Positions 19,454-29,014 of a DNA stretch of 32,191 nt are shown piece after piece. This DNA is from Isotricha intestinalis (Eukaryota > Ciliophora > Litostomatea > Vestibuliferida > Isotrichidae), in assembly GCA_023807065.1 (NCBI GenBank), contig JAJJLU010003771.1:1-32191 (forward strand). The letters run 5' to 3'. The translations under genes and the position numbers were made by a program. Numbering within the stretch: position 1 is the stretch's first letter; each line of letters opens with the position of its first letter. The notes under the pieces were generated by a model. That model saw only the letters and a program-made list of their open reading frames with translations. It had not been told where the DNA came from and ran no database searches.

Positions 19454-20793
19454 TATTTATTTAATATTAAGAATTAAGACAAATATATTTTATTCTTTAA
19501 TTTATTTCCTTATGTAATAGTTATTTTATTAATAAAAAATTATAATAAAAATTTAATTAATTTATTAAAATCGTTTTTATTTAAAAGTTTCTCTTTATCA
19601 TTATAAAAAGAACAATTATTAATTGTTATTCAAATAATAACAATAAATCATAATTATTTTAATTTAATAATGATTACAAGAAAATAGAATAGAATAAATT
19701 TATTATTTAATTATATATTTATTTTATTTTTTAATAAGTGTAATATTATTATTTTTTTTTTTGAAAAAAATGTACGAAAGAAGAAATAAAAGCAATAGTA
19801 AATATTTTCTGGGGATCAAGAAATTAAAGAAAATTGTAATTAATTAAACATATAGATATTAATAAAAAGTTTTACCTGAATCAATAATGAAAAAGAAAAT
19901 AAAATGGAATTTTATATTTTTTTAATTGTATTTATGAATCCATTGAGAATTTAAGATTATTAAAGTCTAAAAAATATAAAAATAATGAATATGAATAAGA
20001 AGAATTAGTTTTTATCTTAAATACTATAAATAAAAAATCTTATTTATTTCAACATTATTTTTTTATGATTAATTTCATTCAAATCTATTAATTTATTTTA
20101 TAATGTTTATTAAAAGTTTTTTTTGTTTTATTTTTGATTATTATCAATATTTTATCATTAATTTTTAAAAACGAAATATGTTAATTTCGCAGTTAAATGT
20201 ATATTCAAATAATATCTCTTTTATTTATTTATATTATTATCATTCTTATTGGAAAATATGAATATTTAAATATATTAAATCAGATAAAATATATTAATTA
20301 ATTCTTTTAAAATAAAGAAAATTGTTAAAGATAATATTTTTAATATTATATTGATTAATTTTCTTGAATCTGTGAATATTTTTTTTATTATTGTAATAAA
20401 ATCTTTTTTTAAAGATAATAACTCATATTATTATCATTATCATCTTTTTTTTAAAACGATTTAATTAATTTATTTTTTAAATTGATTTATTTTCTGTAAA
20501 GAAAAAGATGAAAATTATTTACCTAAATGAAATAAAATATATGATTTAAATAAATAATTGATGTTAAATAAAATTTTTTCTAAAAAGTAGAATAAATTTA
20601 ATATATTATATGATATAGAAAATAATTTATATTTATTTAATTTAAAAAACAAATCAATATATGAAAAAAACTTTATATAAATATATTGAAAAAAAGAAAT
20701 CTTAATATATTATTATTTAATAAATAATTTATGAGTTAAATCTTTAAAATCATAAAAAAAGAAAGATAATAAATAAATAAAAATGAGCTATAT
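19454..20793. other. Longest gene-free stretch, possible decayed coding remnants
   Basis: No ORF of useful length occurs here. A few short coding-like fragments sit on the + strand: around 19810 (FSGDQEIKENCN, closed by TAA) and 19999-20091 (EELVFILNTINKKSYLFQHY and a little more). They are interrupted by several stops. Small hairpins such as 20172-20189 (cgaaat/atttcg) are near chance level. No tRNA-like or other structured RNA pattern is visible. It could be a degraded gene, a replication or matrix region, or simply spacer holding the 5' flank of the gene at 18503. Confidence 0.4.
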
Positions 20794-21060
20794 TTATTTA
20801 ATTAAATTATATGCTTTTTGCAAAGTTTCATTCATTGTTTCTTCACTATCATTAAAGTCTTTTTGAAGTTCTGTTAATTTTTGATTGTATTTAAATTTAA
20901 CAGAAAATTTAACTTGAGGAACAGATTTAATTTCAAATTTAATTCCCTTTTCATGCTTCCAATTATCTTTTAATTTAATGCAATAGTTTTTTTGCTCTTC
21001 ATTTCCTGTTTCATAAAAACAAATTAATGTTGGTGTTTCATTTGCTTGTGCACAACCCAT
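20794..21060 (-). CDS. Small N-terminally acylated protein (MGCAQ), 88 aa
   Basis: It begins M-G-C-A-Q-A-N. After Met removal, Gly2 is a possible N-myristoylation site and Cys3 a palmitoylation site, so membrane attachment to the cytosolic face is likely. The rest alternates short strands and a C-terminal helix: PTLICFYETGNEEQKNYCIK, then IKFEIKSVPQVKFSVKFKYN, then a DSEETMNETLQKAYNLI helix. It has three Cys residues and no enzyme motif I know. The composition, poorer in Asn runs than its neighbours, and a clean ATG/TAA frame support a real gene. Function unknown; a small peripheral membrane adaptor is a reasonable guess. Confidence 0.75.
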   Translation of the reverse strand: MGCAQANETPTLICFYETGNEEQKNYCIKLKDNWKHEKGIKFEIKSVPQVKFSVKFKYNQKLTELQKDFNDSEETMNETLQKAYNLIK

Positions 21061-21418
21061 TTTTATATTTCAATTTTTTTTTTTATCATTTTTACCCTAA
21101 AAAACAATTAATTTCTTTATTTTTTTTCAAACGAATAATCGTAATAAGATAATAACATTATTATTTTTTATAAACGTTATTTTTAATTTATTATTTAAAT
21201 ATATTCATTTATTAGTAAAAGATAAATAAAAAACTATTAAGTATCCATTTTACATATATTAAATGTTTACTATGAAAAAAATAGATGAAAAATATGAATT
21301 ATAATTAATATTAATAAAAATGATTAAATAGGAAAAAATGATATTTTTCTTTTTTTAAGTATTTAATTTATTATATATATAAAACTTAAAAATAATGCTT
21401 TTTAAAAGAAAAATTGAG
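21061..21418. other. Spacer between two minus-strand genes
   Basis: These 358 bases hold the 5' flank of the MGCAQ gene and the 3' flank of the NudE-like gene. The sequence is A/T-rich with stops in all frames. I see no regulatory or RNA element that can be named. Confidence 0.45.
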
Positions 21419-22171
21419 TTATTTCTTTTTGATTTGTTTAAATTTAATAATTTCCTCTTTTCTTTTTTTCATTCTATTAATTATATTATCAAAACTATTT
21501 TTTATTATAACTGAATAAGCTCTATTTATTCTATTTTTAGGATTATTATCATCATAACAATTATTATCAAAATCATCTTTTTTAACTTCATTATTAATTT
21601 TATTTTTTTTTAAAACATCATTATTATTTTTTTCATCTTCTAATTTTTCTTTATATCTTTGAATTTCTTCTTCTGATTTATTTTTATATTCTTCAAATTC
21701 TGTTTGAGTTGTTATTAAATCTTCCATTGTTTCTTCTAATTTTCCTTTTAAATCTTCTATTTCAAATTCATATTGTCTTATTTTTTCTAAATATTTTTCA
21801 TTATCATTTTCTAAATCAATCATTTTATTTTTTAAAATATTTTTATTCTCTTTTATTTCTGAATATTCATTATGTAATTTATCCATTTCTTTATTTAATA
21901 ATTCTATATCATTCATTTTATCTTTATTTTTTAATTTTACTTTATTTAATTCTTCTGTTAAATCTTTGTTATTTTCTTTTAATATTTTATTTTCTTTATT
22001 AAAATTATAATTTTGTAACTTTAAAGTTTCTAAAGATTCCGTTAAAACTTGAATTGTTGATTCATATTCTTTACATATATCATCACTTTCTGTTTTATAT
22101 TCATTATAATCATTTAATAATTTATTATATGCTTCTTTTAATTCATCTATATTATTAGAATTAAAATCCAT
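21419..22171 (-). CDS. NudE/NDEL1-like coiled-coil protein
   Basis: A continuous coiled coil covers about residues 5-190. Its order resembles NudE proteins: LKEAYNKLLNDYNEYK, EYESTIQVLTESLETLK, NKMIDLENDNEKYLEKIRQY (like LE.END-LE--IRELE in NudE) and FEIEDLKGKLEETMEDLIT. NudE/NDEL1 bind LIS1 and dynein and regulate dynein-driven transport and spindle or basal-body positioning. The C-terminal 50 residues are basic and less ordered (RINRAYSVIIKNSFDNIINR), where animal NudE carries its dynein and centromere-related sites. Length, 250, is shorter than animal proteins (about 340) but within the range of protist forms. Generic coiled coils can mimic this similarity, so the family call is moderate. 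Confidence 0.65.
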   Translation of the reverse strand: MDFNSNNIDELKEAYNKLLNDYNEYKTESDDICKEYESTIQVLTESLETLKLQNYNFNKENKILKENNKDLTEELNKVKLKNKDKMNDIELLNKEMDKLHNEYSEIKENKNILKNKMIDLENDNEKYLEKIRQYEFEIEDLKGKLEETMEDLITTQTEFEEYKNKSEEEIQRYKEKLEDEKNNNDVLKKNKINNEVKKDDFDNNCYDDNNPKNRINRAYSVIIKNSFDNIINRMKKRKEEIIKFKQIKKK

Positions 22172-22520
22172 TTTTTAAATAAAATGCCTCATTAAAAAAA
22201 GTATATGTATAAAAACGTATAATTATTCTTTAATTAAAAAATAATAAAAATAAAATGTATATATATAACATTATATAATATAAAAATATATTTTAAAAAT
22301 AAAATGAAGATATAATATGGATTAATTTAGTTTTATCATATTTTGATATTATTTAAATAAATATATAGAGTGTTTTAATTGAATTCTATTTAAAAAAAGA
22401 TATTTAAATTCCAATTTACTGAAGAAGAATAATTCTTAATAATATAATTAATTTTTGAATTTGAAAAATAAAAAAAAATAAAAATAAAAATCAATATTAT
22501 GTAATTGAAAATTAAACATA
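22172..22520. promoter_or_regulatory. Divergent spacer between NudE-like and CNB genes
   Basis: These 349 bases lie between two divergently transcribed genes and must contain both 5' flanks. No named motif was found. The last 60 bases before the ATG at 22521 are A-rich. An apparent 140-codon minus-strand frame overlapping the CNB start is hydrophobic and is a complement artefact. Confidence 0.4.
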
Positions 22521-24551
22521 ATGACAGAGTTAAAAAAAATAAAGAATTTAAAAGTATTAAGAATATTAACAGAATTTGTATTATCAAAATATAGAGAAAT
22601 AAATGAAAAGCAATTAGAAAACGAGATATTTCAAATGGAAAAAAACGAGGAAGAACTATTAATAGAAGAAATATCAAAAAAAATATTAATTCATAATCCA
22701 CATGAGAAAAATAAAGAAGGTAAAATATTAGAAAAAAGAAGATCAATATTATTTGATTCAAAAAATATAAAATTAAAGAAGAAGAGAAATATAGAATTAA
22801 TATATTTAACATTATTAAAATTTAAAGGATTAAAAAGATATATGGCTTATCAAGGTTTATGTGCAAAAGACATAAGAAATACTTCTTGTTATATAAAACA
22901 TAAATTTTATAAAAAAGGAAGTTATATTGTTAGACAATTTGAAAAAAGTAATGCTTTATATGGTATTATTAATGGAAGTGTTGAAATTAGAGAAATTCAA
23001 TTCATTGAAAAAACAAAGAAAATTTTTTTAAGTATTGAAAATGATGAAGATGAAGAAAATATGGAAAAAATATTTAAAAAAATTCCTTTAGATTATTTTA
23101 TGTCTGATATTGAAAGTGATGATGATAATATTGAAATAAAAGAAAGAAAGAAATATAAGAAATCAAAAACAAAGATAAATAAAAGTTCATTGAAAGATAT
23201 AATTAAAGAGAATTCAAAATTGAAAAATTTATTTAATTTAAAAAAAGAAAATAAGATAAAAAAGAATGAAGAAAATAATGAAGAATTAATAGGAACAACA
23301 TTAGAAAATTTTAAATTAGATTTTGAAGAAAAGAGAATAAGTTTAAAAAAAGGAATGTGCTTTGGTGAATGGGGAATAGTATATAATATACCAAGAACAG
23401 CATCAATTTATTGTCCTGAAGATACTCATATATTTTATTTAGAAAAAAAATATTTTAATAAAATTTTACTTTCTAAATTTTTAGAAGGAGATATGAAGAA
23501 AGTTAATTTTATTTTAAATAGAATTCCAATATTAAAACAAGATTTAAAAATAAAAAATATTCTTACTAAAATTCCTCCTGAATTTTATGAAAAAAATCAT
23601 ATTGTTTATACTCCTTTTGATGATGCTAATACTATTTATTTAGTTTATAAAGGTTCATGTATTATTGGAGAATTACCTTTTAATGTTAAAAGTAAAAAAG
23701 ATTATTTAAATAAATTTAATCAAATTAAAACTCTTTCTTTTTTAGATGAAGGTGGAATTGCTGGTTTAGAGTCTTCACAAGGATTTGAAAAATATAAATA
23801 TTGCTTAGTTATTAAAAGAGAATTTACTATTTTATTAAAATTAAATGTTGATTATTTAAAAAAAATTTATACTGATTTTACTGAAAAAATTCAACCTTTA
23901 TATTTAAAGCAAAATTCCAGAATTGAAGAATTTAAATCTGAATCTATTTATAATAAAAAAAGAATAGAAATTAAATCACAAATTATAAAAGATAAAATAA
24001 GAGAATTTAAAAATGAAATGAATAAACCTTGTAAAATAATAAAAGAAAATTTATTAAGACAAAAAAAAAGTTTATTTAATTATGAAAAATTAGGTACTTT
24101 AACAAAAAGAAATAAAGTAAATAATCAATCTTTTCCATTTATAAATAAAACAGATAATTTTACTATATCACATAGAGAATCTTCAAAATTAAAATTATAT
24201 TTAAATAAAGTTAAAACTCCTAAATTAAATAAAAGACTTTCTAAAAAATTAGAAACAATTAATAATAATTTATATGATATGAAAAGAAAAAATAATACTT
24301 TATTATTTATTAATCCAAGATCTTTTTCAAATGAAACAAATTTTGAAAAATTTAAAAGAGAAAATAGACATTCTGATTTTTATTCTATTACTTCTTATTC
24401 TAAACATGAAAAAAAAAAAAAAAAAATCACTCAAAAAGATATTATTTCTGAATTAAAATTACCTAAAAAATTAAAATTTAAAAATTTTTTTGGAAGAAAT
24501 AAAAGTAATTCAGGTCATTATAATATTACTTTTATTAGTAATCAAATGTGA
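22521..24551 (+). CDS. Second double CNB-domain protein, 676 aa
   Basis: CNB-A begins near residue 102 (FKGLKRYMAYQGLCAKDIRN), continues with FYKKGSYIVRQFEKSNALYG and INGSVEIREI, and reaches a canonical cassette at 281-297 (FGEWGIVYNIPRTASIYC) with Glu and Arg present. An insert of roughly 110 charged residues, including an Asp/Glu-Ser patch (SDIESDDDNIEIK), lies between the strands and the cassette. CNB-B spans about 345-450 (FYEKNHIVYTPFDDANTIYL, then DEGGIAGLESSQGFEKYKYC) and lacks the cassette Arg. The last 200 residues are basic and Ser/Lys-rich. There is no kinase or membrane part. Like the gene at 1448, it is probably a soluble cyclic-nucleotide-sensing regulator. It ends with TGA; reading through would add 20 UTR-like codons before TAA. 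Confidence 0.8.
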   Translation: MTELKKIKNLKVLRILTEFVLSKYREINEKQLENEIFQMEKNEEELLIEEISKKILIHNPHEKNKEGKILEKRRSILFDSKNIKLKKKRNIELIYLTLLKFKGLKRYMAYQGLCAKDIRNTSCYIKHKFYKKGSYIVRQFEKSNALYGIINGSVEIREIQFIEKTKKIFLSIENDEDEENMEKIFKKIPLDYFMSDIESDDDNIEIKERKKYKKSKTKINKSSLKDIIKENSKLKNLFNLKKENKIKKNEENNEELIGTTLENFKLDFEEKRISLKKGMCFGEWGIVYNIPRTASIYCPEDTHIFYLEKKYFNKILLSKFLEGDMKKVNFILNRIPILKQDLKIKNILTKIPPEFYEKNHIVYTPFDDANTIYLVYKGSCIIGELPFNVKSKKDYLNKFNQIKTLSFLDEGGIAGLESSQGFEKYKYCLVIKREFTILLKLNVDYLKKIYTDFTEKIQPLYLKQNSRIEEFKSESIYNKKRIEIKSQIIKDKIREFKNEMNKPCKIIKENLLRQKKSLFNYEKLGTLTKRNKVNNQSFPFINKTDNFTISHRESSKLKLYLNKVKTPKLNKRLSKKLETINNNLYDMKRKNNTLLFINPRSFSNETNFEKFKRENRHSDFYSITSYSKHEKKKKKITQKDIISELKLPKKLKFKNFFGRNKSNSGHYNITFISNQM

Positions 24552-24996
24552 CAATTTTTTATTTTTATTCTAAATTTTAAAATTAATACTTTAATTATAA
24601 ATAAAAAATAATATATATAATGATTTAAAATTAATTATGTCAAAAAAATTGTAATTTCTTAAGAATTAAATAAAGAATAAGATGATGAATTAATAAGAAA
24701 GAAATGTAATATAATTAATAATTAGAAGAAAGATAATTGTTATTAAAGTCAAAAAACATTTTTTATATTTTATCATAACTTAATTTTTATATATTATTTT
24801 AAAGATAAATAGATTTAATATTTCAAAAAAATAAATCATATATATTTAATAATATCTAGTTAAAATATTATAAGTAAAATTAATTTTCATATCATTAAAA
24901 ATAGTAAATAATATTTAAAATAAATTATAAATTATTTTTTAAAATTTCATATGAATTATTTATTTAATATATGTAAATTAAAAAAAAAAAATTAAG
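24552..24996. other. Spacer, nothing convincing
   Basis: This is 445 bases between two + strand genes, the CNB protein and the SDR. It is A/T-rich, with all frames closed by frequent TAA. The last 20 bases before the SDR start are an A-rich leader. Confidence 0.45.
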
Positions 24997-26019
24997 ATGT
25001 ATCTCATAATAATTATAACATTGGTAATATTTTTATATTTTCTAAAAAAATATATAAATGGAGGAGTAAATAAACTAAAAGAAGATTTATCAAATAAAAT
25101 AATAATAGTAACAGGAAGTTCTTCAGGAATAGGGAAAGAAACAGCATTAAATTTAATAAAATCAAATGGGAAAGTAATTTATGGATGTAGAAATGAAGAA
25201 AAAGTAAAAAAAGCAATGGAAGAAATACCAATAAATTTAAAGAAAAATGCAGAATTTATAAAATTAGATTTATGTAGTTTAAAAAGTATAATAAATTTTT
25301 CAAACATAATAAAAAATAAATATCCTAAAATAGATATTTTAATAAATAATGCAGGAGCTCAACCAAGAAATTTTATAATAACAGAAGATAATTTAGAAAG
25401 TAGTATTCAAGGAAATTTTATTGGTCCTTTTTTATTAAGTTTATTATTATTAAATCATTTTAACGCTAATGGAAAAATTATTAATGTTTCAAGTGTTGCT
25501 CATAAATTTTATTCTTTTGATAAAAATATTCTTTTAATTTTAGATAATTTTAAAGAAATTGAAAAAAAATATTTTGATGGTAATTATATACATTCTTTAA
25601 ATTTATATTCTCTTGAAAAATTATTTATTTTATATGGAACTTTCTATATTAAAGATATTATTGAAAAAAAGAATTTAAATTGTAAAATTTGTGCTTTACA
25701 TCCTGGAGTTGTTAATTCTAATTTTATGATTTTTTTAAACGATTATCCAATATTTCATTTTTTTTTTAAATTATTTTATTATTTCTTTGTTTTTTTCACT
25801 AAAAATTCTTTTCAAGGAGCACAGACTCAATTATATTTATCTTATTTAGATTATCATAAATTTATTAATGGAGGTTATTATTCTGATTGTAAATTAAGTA
25901 ATGTTGGTAAAAATGCAAAAAATGAAGAATTAAAAAAAATTGCTATTAATTGGGTTATTCAAATATTAAAAAATAGACTTCCTAATCATGATTTAATTCA
26001 AAATTTATCTTTAATTTAA
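24997..26019 (+). CDS. Membrane-anchored short-chain dehydrogenase/reductase, retinol dehydrogenase-like
   Basis: Residues 1-16 form a hydrophobic N-terminal anchor (MYLIIIITLVIFLYFL). A complete classical SDR core follows: cofactor motif TGSSSGIG at 39-46, Arg65 after the second strand (GCRNEEK, favouring NADP(H)), a DL pair at 91-92, NNAG at 117-120, Asn140, Ser165/166 in NVSSVAHKF, catalytic YSLEK at 204-208 and HPGVV at 235-239. The arrangement fits the RDH11-14/WWOX-like group, which reduces or oxidises retinoids, sterols or other lipid carbonyls at the ER or lipid droplets. The substrate cannot be deduced. The C-terminal region (FINGGYYSDCKL) is also typical of the group. All catalytic residues are present, so it should be active. 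Confidence 0.93.
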   Translation: MYLIIIITLVIFLYFLKKYINGGVNKLKEDLSNKIIIVTGSSSGIGKETALNLIKSNGKVIYGCRNEEKVKKAMEEIPINLKKNAEFIKLDLCSLKSIINFSNIIKNKYPKIDILINNAGAQPRNFIITEDNLESSIQGNFIGPFLLSLLLLNHFNANGKIINVSSVAHKFYSFDKNILLILDNFKEIEKKYFDGNYIHSLNLYSLEKLFILYGTFYIKDIIEKKNLNCKICALHPGVVNSNFMIFLNDYPIFHFFFKLFYYFFVFFTKNSFQGAQTQLYLSYLDYHKFINGGYYSDCKLSNVGKNAKNEELKKIAINWVIQILKNRLPNHDLIQNLSLI

Positions 26020-26134
26020 TTACTTTTATTTTTTGAAAAAAATATTTATTTAAAAATTGAATTTATAAAATAAAAATATTTAATAATAATTTATTAATGT
26101 TAAAAAAAAAATAAAATAAAAAATAAAATAATAT

Positions 26135-27880
26135 TTATATTAATTTTTCTTCTTTCATTTTTATTATTCTATTTTCTAATTTTTTAATATCACGATAAAC
26201 TAATTTTCTTTTTTGGAAAATTGATGCTTGAAATTTAATAAAATGTTGAATTCTTTTTTCAACATTAATAAATTCATCACTAAAATTATAAATTCTTTTA
26301 TTTTCAAGAGAATTCAAAAGTCTTATATCATTTTTTAAGCTTTCTACAATATTATAATCATTCATAATTTTATTATAATTATTTCCTTTATAATATTTTT
26401 TAATAATTTCAATATATTTAATAATAATTTGTTGACTTAATTTTTTTTTTTCTTCCAAATAATGACTTTTATCTAAAAGATTTAAAATTTTAACTTCATA
26501 AGTTTCAAGTTCTAAAAAATTACTAATAGTGACAATAATCATTCCAGTTAAGAAAGATCCACCTAAACAGCTTAAAATACTAAAAATTCTTCCTCCAACA
26601 GTTTTCGCAGTAATATCACCATAACCAACAGTAGTCATTGTAATTATTATATACCAAAGACAATCAATATAATTATCTAAAATATTATTTGCTGGTCTTT
26701 CAAATATTCTTATTGAATAACCCGTACACAATAATATTAATATAAAAGCTAACATATATAATTTAATTGGAGAATATTGAGCTAAACATTTTATACAAAA
26801 TAATTTTGATATTTGGAAATTATATTTTCTACATAAAAATTGTGTTTCTAAATCCATGAAATCATTTATTAATAAAAATGGAGTAAATATAAAATATAAT
26901 CTTATAAAGAGAAATATTAATAATATTGAATTTATAGAATATTTTGAATTATAACTATCTTCGGTTACTGTTTTTCCTATAAATATTGGAGAAGGTTGAA
27001 GTAAAAAAATAATAAAATAAAATATTATTTTTATATATAATTTACTTGAAATTAAAGTTTCTCCTTCATTTTCTTTTTTTAATTCTATTTTCTTTTTTAG
27101 ATTTATTTTTTCTTTAAACAATAATGCAATAAAAAATAATATTGATTGAAAATGTAAATAATATAACATTATTTTATCATAAACTTTTACTTCTTCTTTT
27201 TCATTTGTATATGTTTTTTCATAATAAATTATTCCTGTTATAATACTTAAAGAACTTATTAAACAAATTAAAATTTGAAGATTTATTTCAATTCTATAAT
27301 ATTCTTTTAATGTATTTAATTGATAATCTGTTTCTACAATAAAATTCTTTCCTGATAGTTGATTATATATTTGATGAAATTTTCTTATAATATTTAAATG
27401 CTTTGAAATGTTTTTTATTTTTTTTATGTTTTCTTCATTAATCCTTTCCTTCATTGATTCTAATAATGTTTTTTTTTTCCCAATGCTTTTATTTTTTGAT
27501 GTTTTTATTGATTCTTTATCTGATTCATTATCTGAATTTTCACTTTCATTTTTTTCTTTCTTTTCTTTTATTGAATTATTATCTTCTATACTTAATATAT
27601 CAAAACTTTTATTTTCTGATTTTTCTGATTTTGAATCTTCTTTTACTATCTTTTTTTTTTTTAGATTTTTAATTGTGATTAAATTATCTTTTGTATCTTC
27701 ATTTAATTGTTCAGAATTTTTTATATATTTAAGTTCTATGGTATCTTCATTTTCATTTTTTATATTTTTCTTTTTAATTTCTTCTTCTGTTTTTTTTTTT
27801 GAATCTTCAGTTATATTTTCCTTTAAAAATAATGATTGAATATGATTTTCTAAATCATTTAATTCATTCTTATTTATCAT
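26135..27880 (-). CDS. SK-type Ca2+-activated (small-conductance) K+ channel
   Basis: Residues 1-165 are a highly charged Lys/Glu/Ser cytosolic tail. Membrane segments follow at about 198-220 (S1), 238-256 (S2), 281-300 (S3), 314-337 (S4, few positive charges), 372-392 (S5) and 435-455 (S6). A pore helix and selectivity filter lie at 405-422 (DCLWYIIITMTTVGYGD). The S4-S5 part DLETQFLCRKYNF and the S6 exit SNFLELETYE resemble SK/KCNN channels. The segment after S6 (about 456-560) is where the calmodulin-binding domain sits in SK channels. They open with rising Ca2+ through calmodulin and set membrane potential, important for ciliary and swimming responses in ciliates. The extra acidic and Ser-rich N-tail may be regulatory. 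The gene is divergent in orientation from its + strand convergent neighbour, the SDR, ending 115 bases away. Confidence 0.88.
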   Translation of the reverse strand: MINKNELNDLENHIQSLFLKENITEDSKKKTEEEIKKKNIKNENEDTIELKYIKNSEQLNEDTKDNLITIKNLKKKKIVKEDSKSEKSENKSFDILSIEDNNSIKEKKEKNESENSDNESDKESIKTSKNKSIGKKKTLLESMKERINEENIKKIKNISKHLNIIRKFHQIYNQLSGKNFIVETDYQLNTLKEYYRIEINLQILICLISSLSIITGIIYYEKTYTNEKEEVKVYDKIMLYYLHFQSILFFIALLFKEKINLKKKIELKKENEGETLISSKLYIKIIFYFIIFLLQPSPIFIGKTVTEDSYNSKYSINSILLIFLFIRLYFIFTPFLLINDFMDLETQFLCRKYNFQISKLFCIKCLAQYSPIKLYMLAFILILLCTGYSIRIFERPANNILDNYIDCLWYIIITMTTVGYGDITAKTVGGRIFSILSCLGGSFLTGMIIVTISNFLELETYEVKILNLLDKSHYLEEKKKLSQQIIIKYIEIIKKYYKGNNYNKIMNDYNIVESLKNDIRLLNSLENKRIYNFSDEFINVEKRIQHFIKFQASIFQKRKLVYRDIKKLENRIIKMKEEKLI

Positions 27881-27971
27881 TTTTAAATTACATTTTTATA
27901 TTTAGCAAACTACATATTATAAAATTTTAATTAAATATTTTTATAAAAAATTTATATAAATTAAATCTTTT

Positions 27972-29014
27972 TTAATCAAAAGGAGTAGGAATATTATTTA
28001 TATCTTTATTATCATAATTATTATTAATTAAATTATTATTTAAAAAATTGTTTGGGTTTTCATCATTAAAATAATTATTTTCTAAATTTGGTAATTGAAT
28101 AATATTATTATTATTTTGAAAATTTTGATTATTTAAATTATAATGATTTTGATAAAATTGATTTATGTTATTATTAAAATTAATATTTGAATTATTTATC
28201 ATTATATTTTGATTTGTATTATTTTGGTTAAAATATTGATTATTACAATTCATTTGTAAATTATTATTGTTTTCATTAAAATTAAATTCTTCATTTTTTT
28301 CAAAATCATTATCATCAATTCCTTCTAAAAAATCAATGTTATTATTTAAAATTTGTTTATTTGTATTAAATACATTTAAATTATTTTGTTTTTCTTTTGT
28401 ATAATTTAAATTCTTTATAATTTCATTAATATCAGATTTATCAATAATTTTATCCGCAATTACTTTTTTATCTTTAAAATAATTCACAGTACCATTTAAG
28501 TTATCATTATTATAATTTTTTTTATTATTATTCTTTTCTTTCTTTTCTTTCTTTTCTTTTTTTTCTTTTTCTTCTTTTTCTTCTTTTAATCTTTTAACTT
28601 TTAAATGTTGTTCTTTTAATTTTTGTAATTTTCCTATATTTTGATCAGATAATAAACTCATAAAATGTCTATTATTAATTTTCAAATTATAAATTTCTTT
28701 TTCAACTTGAATCATTTCTAAATCAATATCATCAATTTTAAAAGAGTAATGAAATAAATTCTTTTGTTTTTTATCATAAAAAACTAATTGTTGTGAATCT
28801 AATAATAATTTTTTTTTTCCACTTATTTTTGAATCAAAAAGTTCAATTCTATGATAATTAGAATTTAATTTAAAAGACCAAATATATAAAACTTTAGATC
28901 TATGTTTGTTATAAATTTTTTATTTTACGAACTAAAAGTTTTTCCAACTTTTTTTTCAAGATAATGTAAATTTTCAATATCTAAAAATTCATTTTCTTTA
29001 TTATTTAATGACAT
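27972..29014 (-). CDS. FAIM1-like beta-sandwich domain protein with coiled-coil, Asn-rich tail (spliced)
   Basis: Exons 28929-29014 and 27972-28899 flank a 29-nt intron and give 337 residues in one frame. After a short leader (MSLNNKENEFLDIENLHYLE), residues about 33-110 read IWSFKLNSNYHRIEL, then SKISGKKKLLLDSQQLVF and FHYSFKIDD. This parallels the start of FAIM1 (W-D-V-L...H-K-I-E-F...SGKRVVYVDG...W-M-F-K-L). FAIM1 is a small cytosolic survival factor linked to proteostasis. In this protein only one such domain is seen, followed by a Lys/Glu coiled coil (LQKLKEQHLKVKRLKEEKEE) and an Asn-rich tail of about 130 residues. Without splicing, the ORF would start at an internal Met within the domain. 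The similarity is modest, so the fold is likely but the role is not. Confidence 0.65.
28900..28928 (-). other. 29-nt spliceosomal intron in the FAIM1-like gene
   Basis: On the minus strand it begins gtaaaa and ends acatag. It interrupts a Ser codon (TC|A). Removing it joins an ATG exon of 86 nt to a 928-nt exon with no stop and an intact total of 338 codons. The retained form hits a TAA at once. Confidence 0.85.

Noticed and set aside
19999..20091. 31-codon open stretch that looks mildly protein-like
   Set aside because: Too short, no ATG, stops on both sides; kept only as a hint of a relic in the gap entry.
20172..20189. Small hairpin CGAAAT/ATTTCG
   Set aside because: A 6-bp stem without a T run or conserved context; not distinguishable from chance.
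22390..22812. 140-codon hydrophobic minus-strand ORF
   Set aside because: It overlaps the 5' end of the clear CNB-domain gene and is the complement of Lys/Asn/Glu codons.
27408..27839. 143-codon + strand ORF, Phe/Ser-rich
   Set aside because: It is antisense to the charged N-tail of the SK-type channel gene and has no coding-like features of its own.
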